Source: Caballeronia catudaia (GTDB lineage Bacteria; Pseudomonadota; Gammaproteobacteria; Burkholderiales; Burkholderiaceae). From it: a stretch of 64,000 bases of DNA. Of the stretch, positions 25,619 through 34,275 are shown one piece after another (the stretch's first letter is position 1; every line of letters starts with the position of its first letter). Both the position numbers and the translations under genes were made by a program. The stretch spans positions 1 to 64,000 of the forward strand of contig NZ_FCOF02000026.1 of NCBI RefSeq assembly GCF_001544755.2. The letters are read 5' to 3'. The notes below the pieces were generated by a model, which was not told where the DNA came from, made no database searches, and saw nothing but the letters and a program-made list of their open reading frames with translations.

Positions 25619-26461
25619 TCAGGGCTTCTGCGCGCCGATCATGTACATCACGTCGCGCGGGCTCGGCACGAGGTGCTGGCCGCCGTCGACGACGAGCGTC
25701 GTGCCGGTCACGCCGTGCGCGTTCGCGAGATAGCACGCGGCCTGCGCGACGTCGTCGACCGTCGATGCGCGATTGAGCGGCGTCACGCGATGCGCCGACT
25801 CGAACGACGCGGGCGTCTGTCCGGCGGAAATCAGCGTCAAACCGGGCGCAAGTCCGGCGACGCGCAGCTTCGGCCCGAGCGCCTGCGCGAGCGCGACGGT
25901 GGCGTTGTCGAGCGCGGCCTTCGTCAGCGTGTACGACAGGTAATCCGGATTCATGTTGTAGAGCTTCTGGTCGAGCACGTTGATGACGACGCCGCGTAGC
26001 GTGCGATCTTCGGCGGCGGCGTCGGGCGTGATCGCGTGCAGCATGCGCGCGAGCGTGAGCGGCGCGGCGACGTTGACGGCGGTCATTTCCAGCAGCTTCG
26101 CGTAGCCGAAGTCGACGGCCGTGTCTTCGTCGAAGCGCGACGCGCAATTCACGATGCAGTTCAGTCCGCCGAACGCCTCGACGCACGCCGGCACGAGCCG
26201 CTCGACTTCCGTTTCGACTGCGAGATCCGCTTTCAGCGCGACCGCGCGCCGCCCGAGCGCTTCGATATCCGTGACGGTGGCGTGCGCCTCGCGTTCCGAT
26301 TCGCCGTAGTGCACGGCCACGTCCCAGCCTTGCCGCGCGAATTCCAGCGCGACGCCACGCCCGATGCGCTTCGCCGCGCCCGTCACCAGCACGGCGCGGG
26401 AATGCGAAACGGGAGCCAAAGACGGCGAGTTGACGGAAGAAAACGGCGTGGAAGCGCTCAT
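25619..26461 (-). CDS. SDR oxidoreductase, pteridine reductase / FolM-like
   Basis: A 280-residue short-chain dehydrogenase. The cofactor loop is VTGAAKRIGRGVALEF, whose TG-x3-R-x-G pattern is that of pteridine reductases; NCAS follows near residue 110, and the Tyr-x-x-x-Lys active site is SYTLTKAALDN. The C-terminal VDGGQHLVPSPRD is typical of the FolM group. With folB directly downstream, reduction of dihydromonapterin or dihydrobiopterin is likely, though this rests on motif and context. The first 20 residues are a Ser/Pro-rich extension. Confidence 0.82.
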   Translation of the reverse strand: MSASTPFSSVNSPSLAPVSHSRAVLVTGAAKRIGRGVALEFARQGWDVAVHYGESEREAHATVTDIEALGRRAVALKADLAVETEVERLVPACVEAFGGLNCIVNCASRFDEDTAVDFGYAKLLEMTAVNVAAPLTLARMLHAITPDAAAEDRTLRGVVINVLDQKLYNMNPDYLSYTLTKAALDNATVALAQALGPKLRVAGLAPGLTLISAGQTPASFESAHRVTPLNRASTVDDVAQAACYLANAHGVTGTTLVVDGGQHLVPSPRDVMYMIGAQKP

Positions 26462-26474
26462 TTACAATACTGGG

Positions 26475-27680
26475 ATGAATCCGAATGCCAGACAAACCGA
26501 TAGTTTACCTGCTCCCGGCCCCGACGCGCTCGCGCAGTCCGAAGCGCTTTCAGACCTGATTCGGGGGCGCATCGCCGCGGCGGGCGGCTGGTTGCCGTTC
26601 GACCGCTACATGGACCTCGCGCTATACGCGCCCGGCCTTGGCTATTACGGCGGCGGAGCGATGAAGTTCGGCCGCCGCGCCGAAGACGGAAGCGACTTCG
26701 TCACCGCGCCGGAGCTGTCGCCGCTGTTCGCGAAAACGCTCGCGCGCCCCGTCGCACAGGCTTTGCGGCAAAGCGGCACGCGTCGGCTGATGGAATTCGG
26801 CGCGGGCACGGGCAGGCTCGCCGCGGGCCTTCTGACCGCGCTCGCCGAACTTGACGTAGGTTTCGACAGCTATGCGATCGTCGATCTTTCCGGCGAATTG
26901 CGCGCGCGACAGCGCGAGACCATCGAGAAGCACGCGCCGTTGCTCGCTGCGAAGGTGACATGGCTGGACGCGCTGCCCGAGGCGTTCGAAGGCGTCGTGA
27001 TCGGCAACGAAGTGCTCGATGCGATGCCGGTGCGCCTCGTCGTTCGCAAGCTCGGCGCGTGGCATGAGCGCGGCGTCGTCGTGCTGAACGACCGTTTTGC
27101 CTTCGATGACCGGCCGATCGCGCCGGATGCGCAGGTCGAACTGATCGATGCCGCCATCGACGAAGTCAGCGACGAGCCGTTCGCGGAATACATCACCGAG
27201 ACGCATGAGGCTGCGCTTGCCTTCACGAAGACCGTCTGCACGATGCTTACGCGCGGCGCGGCGGTTTTCATCGACTATGGTTTCCCGCGGCGCGAGTTTT
27301 ATCATGCGCAGCGCGCAGCGGGGACGCTGATGTGTCATTACCGGCATCGCGCGCACGCGGACCCGTTTCTGTATCCGGGGTTGCAGGACATCACCGCGCA
27401 CGTCGAGTTCACGGGCATCGCGGAAGCGGGCGTGGAGACCGGCGCCGATTTGCTCGGCTTTACGTCGCAGGCGCGGTTTCTGATGAACGCGGGCATCACC
27501 GATGTTTTGAGCGATCTCGATCCCGCCGATGTGAAGCGTTTTTTGCCTGCTGCAAACGCGGTTCAGAAGCTGCTTTCCGAGGCCGAGATGGGCGAGCTTT
27601 TCAAGGTGATCGCGTTTTCGCGAGGCATTCCCGGGGTGCTCGACGCGTTCGCCGCGGGCGATCGTTCTCACACACTATGA
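26475..27680 (+). CDS. SAM-dependent methyltransferase, MidA/NDUFAF7 family
   Basis: A 401-residue class I methyltransferase. LPFDRYMDLALYAPGLGYYGGG (about residue 39) and the SAM loop MEFGAGTGRLAAGLL (about 106) are diagnostic of the NDUFAF7 family, with VVIGNEVLDAMPVRL and VFIDYGFPRREFYHAQRA further on. Mitochondrial NDUFAF7 methylates an arginine of a complex I subunit; the bacterial role is less certain. The ATG is only 13 bp from the divergent SDR start. TACAAT sits 6 bp upstream of the ATG, so the mRNA may be leaderless; a GTG at 26448 is an alternative start. Confidence 0.88.
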   Translation: MNPNARQTDSLPAPGPDALAQSEALSDLIRGRIAAAGGWLPFDRYMDLALYAPGLGYYGGGAMKFGRRAEDGSDFVTAPELSPLFAKTLARPVAQALRQSGTRRLMEFGAGTGRLAAGLLTALAELDVGFDSYAIVDLSGELRARQRETIEKHAPLLAAKVTWLDALPEAFEGVVIGNEVLDAMPVRLVVRKLGAWHERGVVVLNDRFAFDDRPIAPDAQVELIDAAIDEVSDEPFAEYITETHEAALAFTKTVCTMLTRGAAVFIDYGFPRREFYHAQRAAGTLMCHYRHRAHADPFLYPGLQDITAHVEFTGIAEAGVETGADLLGFTSQARFLMNAGITDVLSDLDPADVKRFLPAANAVQKLLSEAEMGELFKVIAFSRGIPGVLDAFAAGDRSHTL

Positions 27681-27690
27681 GTGCGCGATC

Positions 27691-27885
27691 ATGATCCGCT
27701 GGCTGCTCACGACGTTCATCGCGCTTGCGATTCTTTCCGGCTCGCTGCCGTGGCTCAGGAAGTTTGGCATCGGGCGGCTGCCGGGGGATTTCACGCTGCG
27801 GATCTTTGGGAAGGAATATTCGTTTCCGTTCATGTCGACGTTGTTGTTGTCGATAGTGCTTTCTTTGATTGCGCGGGCGCTTTGA
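27691..27885 (+). CDS. DUF2905 small membrane protein
   Basis: A 64-residue protein with two hydrophobic helices (residues about 2-18 and 47-63) around a conserved amphipathic centre (FGIGRLPGDFTLRIFGKEYSFPF). That centre is the DUF2905 signature. It lies 10 bp after the methyltransferase stop and is probably co-transcribed. The function is unknown. Confidence 0.88.
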   Translation: MIRWLLTTFIALAILSGSLPWLRKFGIGRLPGDFTLRIFGKEYSFPFMSTLLLSIVLSLIARAL

Positions 27886-28018
27886 GGATTGTGGTTTGTG
27901 GGCTTGGGTTTGTTGCCGGATCCCGGATTCGCGTCGGTTTATTAGCACTGCCCCGCCCCGCACAGGGCCGAAGCTAATATACCGACACGAAAACGGGATC
28001 TAGCGAAACAAAAAAACA

Positions 28019-29254
28019 TCAACCACCGATAGCACCCTTAACCGCCGCAACGCGAGCATCATGCACGGCATCCTTGATCCTGGAAGGCTCATCGGCACAA
28101 GCCTGCGCCACCGCCCCCGCATCGACAGCCCGCGCAGCAACCAACGCCTCCCTCAACCGCTCAGCCTGCGGATAAGGCTGAAGCTCCAACCCAAGCCGCC
28201 CCCGGGCATCGGCAACACAGGCTTGCAACGCCTCAGCAAACCGCGCCGGTTTCCGCAACGCATCGGAGCGTTCAAAAAGGCGCACAAGGGCCGCCGCGCC
28301 CATATCCATCACGCGATGAATATTGCCGTGCTCCCGCGCGACGAGCATCGCCAGATCGCGGCACTCGTTCGGCACACGCAGACGCTCGCACAACGGCCGC
28401 AACAAATCGACGCTGCGTCCTTCATGGCCGATGTGTCGCGGCAAGATATCCTCGGGCGTCGTCGCCTTGCCGAGATCGTGCGTCAGCGCCGCAAAGCGCA
28501 CCGGCAACGCGAAACCCTGCGACGCGGCGTAGTCCAGCACCATCATCACGTGCACGCCGGTATCGACTTCCGGGTGATAGTCGGCGCGCTGCGGCACGCC
28601 CCACAACGCATCGACCTCGGGAAGAATGCGCGCGAGCGCGCCGCAGCCGCGCAACACCGCGAACATGCGCGACGGCTTCTTCTCCATCAATCCACGCGAC
28701 ACTTCCTGCCAGACGCGCTCGGGAACGAGCGCATCGACTTCGCCCGCCGCGACCATCTTCTTCATGAGCTCCGCGGTTTCCGGCGCGACATCGAAATCGG
28801 CGAAACGCGCGGCGAATCGCGCGACGCGCAATATGCGCACCGGATCTTCGATGAACGCATCGCCCACATGCCTGAACAGCTTGTTCTTCAGGTCGCTTCG
28901 CCCGTCGAACGGATCGATCACCGGGCCGGTGAGCTCGCCCGCCGGCGTCACCTCGCGCGCCATCGCGTTGACCGTGAGATCGCGCCGCGCCAGATCTTCC
29001 TCGAGCGTGACATCCGGCGAATAGTAAAACTGAAAGCCGTGATAGCCCGCCGCCGTCTTGCGCTCGGTGCGCGCGAGCGCGTATTCCTCATGCGTCTCGG
29101 GATGCAGAAACACCGGAAAATCCTTGCCGACCGGGCGATAACCCTGCGCCACCATCTGCTCCGGCGTCGCGCCCACGACGACGTAATCGCGATCCATGAC
29201 CGGCACGCCAAGCAGTTCATCGCGGATCGCGCCGCCGACTGCGTAGATGTTCAT
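28019..29254 (-). CDS. cca: Multifunctional CCA tRNA nucleotidyltransferase
   Basis: A 411-residue class II nucleotidyltransferase that adds or repairs the 3' CCA of tRNA. YAVGGAIRDELLG at residues 4-16, DRDYVVVG with the metal Asp pair, and RRDLTVNAMA near residue 90 are the catalytic core. EDPVRILRVARFAARF is the neck region. The C-terminal HD domain is visible as LTHDLGKATTPED (about residue 255), as in the multifunctional E. coli enzyme. The start overlaps the GST stop by 4 bp. Confidence 0.96.
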   Translation of the reverse strand: MNIYAVGGAIRDELLGVPVMDRDYVVVGATPEQMVAQGYRPVGKDFPVFLHPETHEEYALARTERKTAAGYHGFQFYYSPDVTLEEDLARRDLTVNAMAREVTPAGELTGPVIDPFDGRSDLKNKLFRHVGDAFIEDPVRILRVARFAARFADFDVAPETAELMKKMVAAGEVDALVPERVWQEVSRGLMEKKPSRMFAVLRGCGALARILPEVDALWGVPQRADYHPEVDTGVHVMMVLDYAASQGFALPVRFAALTHDLGKATTPEDILPRHIGHEGRSVDLLRPLCERLRVPNECRDLAMLVAREHGNIHRVMDMGAAALVRLFERSDALRKPARFAEALQACVADARGRLGLELQPYPQAERLREALVAARAVDAGAVAQACADEPSRIKDAVHDARVAAVKGAIGG

Positions 29255-29871
29255 CGCGCGCCCTCGCGCGCCCCGTCGATCCACGCCGCGACCGCCGGCA
29301 GCGCCGTGATGCGCTTGCCGTATTCGAGCGACGTCGCACTCAGTTTCGGCGCGTAGGTGTTGAAGCGCATGACGACCGGCGCGAACATCGCGTCCGCGAT
29401 GCAGAATTCGCCGAAGAGAAACGGCCCGCCCGATTTCCCGAGACACTCGGCCCAGATCGCCTCGATGCGCGCAATGTTCGCGAGCACGTCCGGCGTCGCG
29501 CCCGTGCCCGGCGCGTGCGTGGTGATTTCCATCGGCATGTTCTGGCGCAGGTCCGCGAAGCCCGCATGCATCTCCGCGCTGACGCTGCGGGCGCGCGCGC
29601 GGGCAGCAGCCTCGCGCGGCCACATCGCGTGCCAGGGATGCATCTCGGCAATCGTCTCGGCGATCGCAAGCGATTCCCACACGGCATCGCCCGCATCGGT
29701 GACGAGGCACGGCACCTTGCCGGACGGCGAGACTTCGAGAATCTTCGACTTCGTGTCGGGCTGGCCCAGGCGGATCAGCGTCTCTTCGAACGGAATGCCG
29801 AAATGCTTCAGCAGAATCCAGGGACGCATCGACCAGGAAGAATTGAACTTGTCACCGATTACGAGTTTCAT
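29251..29871 (-). CDS. Glutathione S-transferase family protein
   Basis: A 206-residue GST. The N-terminal thioredoxin-like domain starts KLVIGDKFNSSWSMRPWILL (Ser-rich active-site loop as in zeta-like bacterial GSTs) and contains SPSGKVPCLV and WESLAIAETIAE, the glutathione gamma-glutamyl contact. The C-terminal domain is helical. It is translationally coupled to cca. The substrate is unknown. Confidence 0.88.
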   Translation of the reverse strand: MKLVIGDKFNSSWSMRPWILLKHFGIPFEETLIRLGQPDTKSKILEVSPSGKVPCLVTDAGDAVWESLAIAETIAEMHPWHAMWPREAAARARARSVSAEMHAGFADLRQNMPMEITTHAPGTGATPDVLANIARIEAIWAECLGKSGGPFLFGEFCIADAMFAPVVMRFNTYAPKLSATSLEYGKRITALPAVAAWIDGAREGAR

Positions 29872-29889
29872 GCGATCAGAAAAAGAGGA

Positions 29890-30846
29890 TTAACGATGCG
29901 CCGTAGCGCGAAAAGCGTTGAAGCGCGAGCGCGACGAATTGCCCGTCAGATACAGCGGCGCAATCGTCTCGATGCTCGCCGGCTCGTCGATGCCCAGTTC
30001 CGGCGAAAGCGGCCCGCTCGCGACGCTCGGCGTCTTCATCGAATCGAGATTGTCGCGCGAGATGATCGGTTGGCCGGGCGCCAGTTCCATCGTCATCGCC
30101 TGCAGGCGGCCGAGGCTTTCCGGCAGCTTGATAATGCGCGAATGCTTGCCGATGGTCGCGCCTGAAAAGCGCACGAGCTCCGCGAGCGTGTACACGCTCG
30201 GGCCCGCGAGCTCGTAGACCTGACGGTTCGCGGCGTCGAGGTCGAGCACGTTGACGATCGCCTTCGCCACGTCGCCGACGAACACGGGCTGGAACTCGGC
30301 GTCGGCGCACGCCAGCGGAATTACCGGGAACACGCGCTCCAGAAACGCAAACTGGTTGAGCAGATTGTCCTCGGGACCGAACACGACGGAACTGCGAAAG
30401 ATAGTCCAGTCGAGTCCCGATTCGCGCATGATCTTCTCGCCATCGCCCTTCGAGCGCAGATACATGCTCGGGCCGTGAGGATCGGCGCCGATCGCGCTCA
30501 TATGCAGCAAACGCCGCACGCCCTTCGCTTCGCACGCGGCGGCGATCTTGCGCGGCAGCTCGACATGCGCCTTCGCGAATTCCGGGCCATACGGATCGTC
30601 GCGCCGCCCTTGAAGAACGCCGACGAGATTGATCACCGCATCGCTCTGATCGATGAACGCGGCGAGTTTGACGGGATCGTGAACATCGATTTCGATGACA
30701 TCGACGGGCAGCAGCGTGAGATGCGCGGCGTTGACGCGCCGCCGCGTCGCGATGCGCACGGTCTTGCCGAGATCGACGAGCGCATTGACGAGATGGCTGC
30801 CGATGAAACCCGAACCGCCGATCAGCGCTACATGTTGGTGTCGCAT
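29890..30846 (-). CDS. NAD(P)-binding protein, complex I NDUFA9-like
   Basis: A 318-residue extended-SDR protein. The Rossmann loop is ALIGGSGFIGSHLVNAL (residues 6-22). INLVGVLQG, MSAIGAD and FRSSVVFGPEDN follow the NDUFA9/atypical-SDR pattern, and the usual catalytic Tyr-x-x-x-Lys appears as YLRSKGDGE. The start at 30846 is preceded by AAGAGGCG. It ends 18 bp before the GST gene and probably shares its transcript. The exact role is unknown; it could be a structural or NADPH-sensing protein. Confidence 0.85.
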   Translation of the reverse strand: MRHQHVALIGGSGFIGSHLVNALVDLGKTVRIATRRRVNAAHLTLLPVDVIEIDVHDPVKLAAFIDQSDAVINLVGVLQGRRDDPYGPEFAKAHVELPRKIAAACEAKGVRRLLHMSAIGADPHGPSMYLRSKGDGEKIMRESGLDWTIFRSSVVFGPEDNLLNQFAFLERVFPVIPLACADAEFQPVFVGDVAKAIVNVLDLDAANRQVYELAGPSVYTLAELVRFSGATIGKHSRIIKLPESLGRLQAMTMELAPGQPIISRDNLDSMKTPSVASGPLSPELGIDEPASIETIAPLYLTGNSSRSRFNAFRATAHR

Positions 30847-30905
30847 AGTTCGCCTCTTGGTCGCGGCCTGAAGAATGCGGCTCGAGTTCAGAACGGCAGG
30901 GCCGA

Positions 30906-30947
30906 AAATGAAAACGCCCGCGCGTCCTGTCATTCGACGCGCGGGCG
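30906..30947 (-). terminator. Rho-independent terminator after the lytic transglycosylase
   Basis: A perfect 12-bp stem CGCCCGCGCGTC / GACGCGCGGGCG with a 9-base loop, followed on the minus strand by TTTTCATTTT. It separates the transglycosylase from the NDUFA9-like gene. Confidence 0.9.
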
Positions 30948-30967
30948 TGAGCTTCGCTGCGGGACGG

Positions 30968-32935
30968 TCAGGGAGCGATGTAGCCCAGACGCGCCTTCAA
31001 CGACTGCGGACGGCCTTCGAACAATGCCGCGTAATACACGGTGTTCGACAGCACGTTTTTCACGTAATCGCGAGTCTCGGTGAACGGGATCGTTTCAGCA
31101 AAAACCGCGCCCTCCACGGGTGCGCGCAAGTCCTGACGCCACTGCTTCGGTCGCCCCGGACCGGCGTTGTAGCCGGCAGTGGCGAGCACGGGCGAGTTGT
31201 CGAATTGATTGTAGATCATCGACAGGTAATTCGTGCCGAGCAGGATGTTCGTGTTGATGTCGTTCATCTGCGCGCGCGACACCGGACCGAGCCCAATCTT
31301 CTTCGCGACGAGCTGCGCCGTGCCGGGCATCAACTGCATCAAACCGCCCGCGCCCACTTCCGACTTCGCGTTGATGATGAAGCGCGATTCCTGGCGAATC
31401 AGCCCGTATGCCCATTCGATGTCGAGACCGGTGTTCTGCGCATCGCGCTCGACGATATCGCGGAACGGCGACAGATACCGCAGCGAGAAATCGTGCTCGG
31501 TCTTGGTCTTGTCGGCGGTGTTCACGGTGCGGTCGAACATCTCGATGCGCTTCGCATACTGCGCGGCCGCGATCAACTGGCGGTCGGTCATCGTGCGCAG
31601 CGGCCAGTTCCATTCCCGGTTTCCTTCGAGCCGCATGTTGAGCGCATAGAAACGCTGCGACAGCGCGAAGCCGGGCACGGACTGCATCTGCGCGATTTCC
31701 GCATCCGATACGGTCGTGCGCGGCGGCACCGTGATCTTCTGGCCGAGTTCTTCGAGCGCGAGCTGGCCGTAGAAGTTGTATTGATCGGCGATGGTCTGGA
31801 ATTCCTGATTCGCCGTGGCCGCGTCGCCCGCCTGCTTCAGCGCACGCGCGTGCCAGTAAACCCACGCGGGCTGCGAGCGCAGCGTGGGCGGCATCTGTTC
31901 GATGGACCAGCGCACCATGTTCCAGTCGCCGACGAACAGCGCGCTTCTCGTGCGCCATTCATAAGCCGGGTTCGACAACTGCGCGTTCGCCGACAGCCGG
32001 AACCAGTCCGCTGCCGACGGCATGCGCTTGATCGCCGCCTGATAGCCGATCGTGCCCCAGCCGGTCGCGCGCTCGGCGGGCGTCAGGCTCGGCGCGACGG
32101 AGCTGAACGTGGCCGCGGCCATCGCCGGATCGTTGCGGGCCATGCGCGTGATCGCAAGCAGCGTGAGCTGATGCGCCGGCGTATTGGGCATCACGCCGCG
32201 CGCGAGATAGAGGGGCGGCTTGTTGACGGCGTCGTCGAAGAGCGTGTCCTTCGGCTTTTCCTGGCCGAGCGCATCCACGATGTTCGAGCCCGTGGACGTG
32301 TAGTTCTGCTCGTAGGCGAGGCGGATCTGCTGCCAGATGTCGTCGCTGGTGAACTGGCCCGACTCGGCGAGCGCGCCGATCAGATCGACGCAGCCGTCGC
32401 CGTACCATTTCGGCTCGACGAGCAGCGCGCGCGCCGCGTCCGCGACGTTCTCGCCGCGCGACAAACGCGCTTCGAGCGCATAGCACTTGACTTGCGTATC
32501 GTCGTTCAGAACGAAACGCGAGTACTGCTGCTCGAAGTTCTTCCAGTCGTGACGGCTGCCGAGCACGACGAGATAGTCATTGCGCAAGCGGTCGGCGATC
32601 GCCTGGCCGTCGTAGCGCTGCAGGAACGAGAGCACCGGCGCGTCGGGCGCGTCGATGCGCGCGTGGCCTTGCGAATCGAAGAGCTGCGGCTTGATCGTGA
32701 AGTATTCGATGTAGCTCGGCGCCGGATAGTCCGGAATCTGCGCGGCGAGCGCGGCGGCCTTGCCGGCATCGTTCGCGCGCGCGGCGTCGCGCAGCTGCAT
32801 GAAGATGCGGTCATCGGAGCCGGGCGAAAAATCAGCGTCGGGACGGACGGCGGAAGCCGTTCCGCAAGCGACGAGCGTCACTGCGGCAAGGGCTGCGCCG
32901 ACCGCAAGATATACTCGGTTGAGGCGTTTTGACAT
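30968..32935 (-). CDS. slt: Soluble lytic murein transglycosylase (Slt70-like)
   Basis: A 655-residue exported protein. The N-terminal signal ends in VTLVACG, which looks like a lipobox, so it may be a lipoprotein. A long helical superhelix (residues about 40-470) precedes the SLT catalytic domain: GLIRQESRF with the catalytic Glu (about residue 502), SEVGAGGLMQLMPGTA, and ILLGTNYL, ATAGYNAGPGR. It cleaves peptidoglycan to 1,6-anhydro products. The ATG at 32935 is divergent from the folate cyclo-ligase gene, with 19 bp between starts. Confidence 0.94.
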   Translation of the reverse strand: MSKRLNRVYLAVGAALAAVTLVACGTASAVRPDADFSPGSDDRIFMQLRDAARANDAGKAAALAAQIPDYPAPSYIEYFTIKPQLFDSQGHARIDAPDAPVLSFLQRYDGQAIADRLRNDYLVVLGSRHDWKNFEQQYSRFVLNDDTQVKCYALEARLSRGENVADAARALLVEPKWYGDGCVDLIGALAESGQFTSDDIWQQIRLAYEQNYTSTGSNIVDALGQEKPKDTLFDDAVNKPPLYLARGVMPNTPAHQLTLLAITRMARNDPAMAAATFSSVAPSLTPAERATGWGTIGYQAAIKRMPSAADWFRLSANAQLSNPAYEWRTRSALFVGDWNMVRWSIEQMPPTLRSQPAWVYWHARALKQAGDAATANQEFQTIADQYNFYGQLALEELGQKITVPPRTTVSDAEIAQMQSVPGFALSQRFYALNMRLEGNREWNWPLRTMTDRQLIAAAQYAKRIEMFDRTVNTADKTKTEHDFSLRYLSPFRDIVERDAQNTGLDIEWAYGLIRQESRFIINAKSEVGAGGLMQLMPGTAQLVAKKIGLGPVSRAQMNDINTNILLGTNYLSMIYNQFDNSPVLATAGYNAGPGRPKQWRQDLRAPVEGAVFAETIPFTETRDYVKNVLSNTVYYAALFEGRPQSLKARLGYIAP

Positions 32936-32954
32936 CGTTATTTCTGGAGCGCGA

Positions 32955-33584
32955 ATGGTCTTGAACCGGGTCCTGAGTTCGGAGGAAAGCATAGCACGCA
33001 ACGTTTGCGATCAACCCAAGAGCGAGCCTAAAAGCGCCCTGCGCGCAACGCTTCTCGCGACCCGCGAGGCGCAAAGCGAGCAGGCCGGCCAGGTCGCGAA
33101 GAACGCGGCGCTGGCGGTGCGCATCGAGGAAATGCTCGCGCGGCACGACGCGCGGTGCGTCGGCCTGTACTGGCCGGTCGCGGGCGAGTTCGACGCGCGC
33201 GCCGCGATGACGCGCTGGCTCGCCGCCGACGCAACCCGCGGCGCAGCGTTGCCGGTGGTCGTGAAGCCGCATGCGCCGATGGTCTTTCACGCGTGGAGCG
33301 CACATGCGCCGATGAAGGAAGGCCGCTATCGGATTCCGGTGCCCGCCGAAGAAAAAGTCGTGGTGCCGGACTTGCTGCTGATTCCGTGCGTCGGTTTCGA
33401 TGCGCATCGGTATCGTCTGGGCTACGGCGGCGGTTACTACGACCGCACGCTCGCCGCGTGGCCGGACGCGAAACGGCCGGTGACCATCGGCATCGCGTAC
33501 GAATCGGGCAAATGCGGTGCGTTGCCGCGCGAGACGCACGACATGCCGCTCGACGCGATCCTGACCGAATCCGCGATCTATTAA
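32955..33584 (+). CDS. ygfA: 5-formyltetrahydrofolate cyclo-ligase
   Basis: A 209-residue MTHFS-family enzyme converting 5-formyl-THF to 5,10-methenyl-THF with ATP. LPVV, EGRYRIPVP and the signature DLLLIPCVGFDAHRYRLGYGGGYYDRTLA (residues about 140-168, with the ATP phosphate-binding loop) identify it. The start is set at ATG 32955, with GGAGC upstream. The first 25 residues are a variable extension. Its stop overlaps the convergent MarR-like gene by 4 bp. Confidence 0.94.
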   Translation: MVLNRVLSSEESIARNVCDQPKSEPKSALRATLLATREAQSEQAGQVAKNAALAVRIEEMLARHDARCVGLYWPVAGEFDARAAMTRWLAADATRGAALPVVVKPHAPMVFHAWSAHAPMKEGRYRIPVPAEEKVVVPDLLLIPCVGFDAHRYRLGYGGGYYDRTLAAWPDAKRPVTIGIAYESGKCGALPRETHDMPLDAILTESAIY

Positions 33585-34093
33585 AGCGATGCCGCCGCGC
33601 GCGCGGCGGTATCGTAGAGACCGGACGCATTGCGCATCAATTGCGCGGCCTCGCCGATCTGCTCGTTGGTGAGGCCGCTTTCGCGCAGCGTCTCGATGAG
33701 GCACGCCTCGCGCACTTCGCGATATTTGCCGCAAAGCTCGCGCCCCGCCGCGGTCGCGGAAAAGAACACTTCCTTGCCCGACTTCTCGCTTTGCACATAG
33801 CCGCGGGCGACGAGTTTCTTCAATGCATACGTGGCAACGTGCGTGTCCTCGATGTTCAGCACGAAGCAGATGTCTGCGAGCTTCTTCTTGCGGTCGCGAT
33901 GGCTCACGTGATGCAGCAGCGACACTTCCACCGCCGTCATGTCCTTCGCGCCCGCCGCGGACATGCAGCGCACCATCCAGCGATTGAACGCGTTGCCGGC
34001 CATGATGAGCCCGTATTCGAATTCAGACAGTTCCGCGCTGGCTTCGGAGACGAGATGCTCGGACGAAACGATCTTGGTGGGATGGCGCGGCAT
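33581..34093 (-). CDS. MarR-like winged-helix DNA-binding protein
   Basis: A 170-residue regulator with the MarR-type layout. LIMAGNAFNRWMVRCM is the first dimer helix, VEVSLLHHVSHRDRKKKLADICFVLNIEDTHVATYALKKLVARGYV the winged HTH (residues about 68-112), KEVFFSATAAGREL the wing, and a final dimerisation helix follows. The start at 34093 lacks a strong ribosome site, and an in-frame upstream Met at 34132 is possible. It is divergent from the 5-oxoprolinase operon; direct repeats in the gap may be its operator. Confidence 0.82.
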   Translation of the reverse strand: MPRHPTKIVSSEHLVSEASAELSEFEYGLIMAGNAFNRWMVRCMSAAGAKDMTAVEVSLLHHVSHRDRKKKLADICFVLNIEDTHVATYALKKLVARGYVQSEKSGKEVFFSATAAGRELCGKYREVREACLIETLRESGLTNEQIGEAAQLMRNASGLYDTAARAAASL

Positions 34094-34175
34094 GGCGGGG
34101 ACCGATGTGAAGTGCGTTGGAGTGTAGCGCAACGTCTTTTTACGAGCGAAAAGAGCGCCTCGGCGAAAACGTTAA

Positions 34176-34207
34176 TTGATAATTTCTTGATAATTTATTG
34201 ACAATGT
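34176..34207. repeat. Three 11-bp-phased direct repeats upstream of pxpB
   Basis: TTGATAATTT at 34176, TTGATAATTT at 34187 and TTGACAATGT at 34198 are spaced exactly one helical turn apart in an unusually AT-rich stretch between the MarR-like gene and pxpB. Likely regulator-binding sites. Confidence 0.6.
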
Positions 34208-34275
34208 AACATTCTGCGATGGCGTGAAGTCGATCGAACCGACGATTTTCGCGTTTTGCAAAGGCAATCGAAGGC

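Noticed and set aside
28019..29710. 563-codon frame ending in CCA transferase
   Set aside because: The extension is an off-frame reading of the GST gene; cca starts at 29254 with the usual 4-bp overlap.
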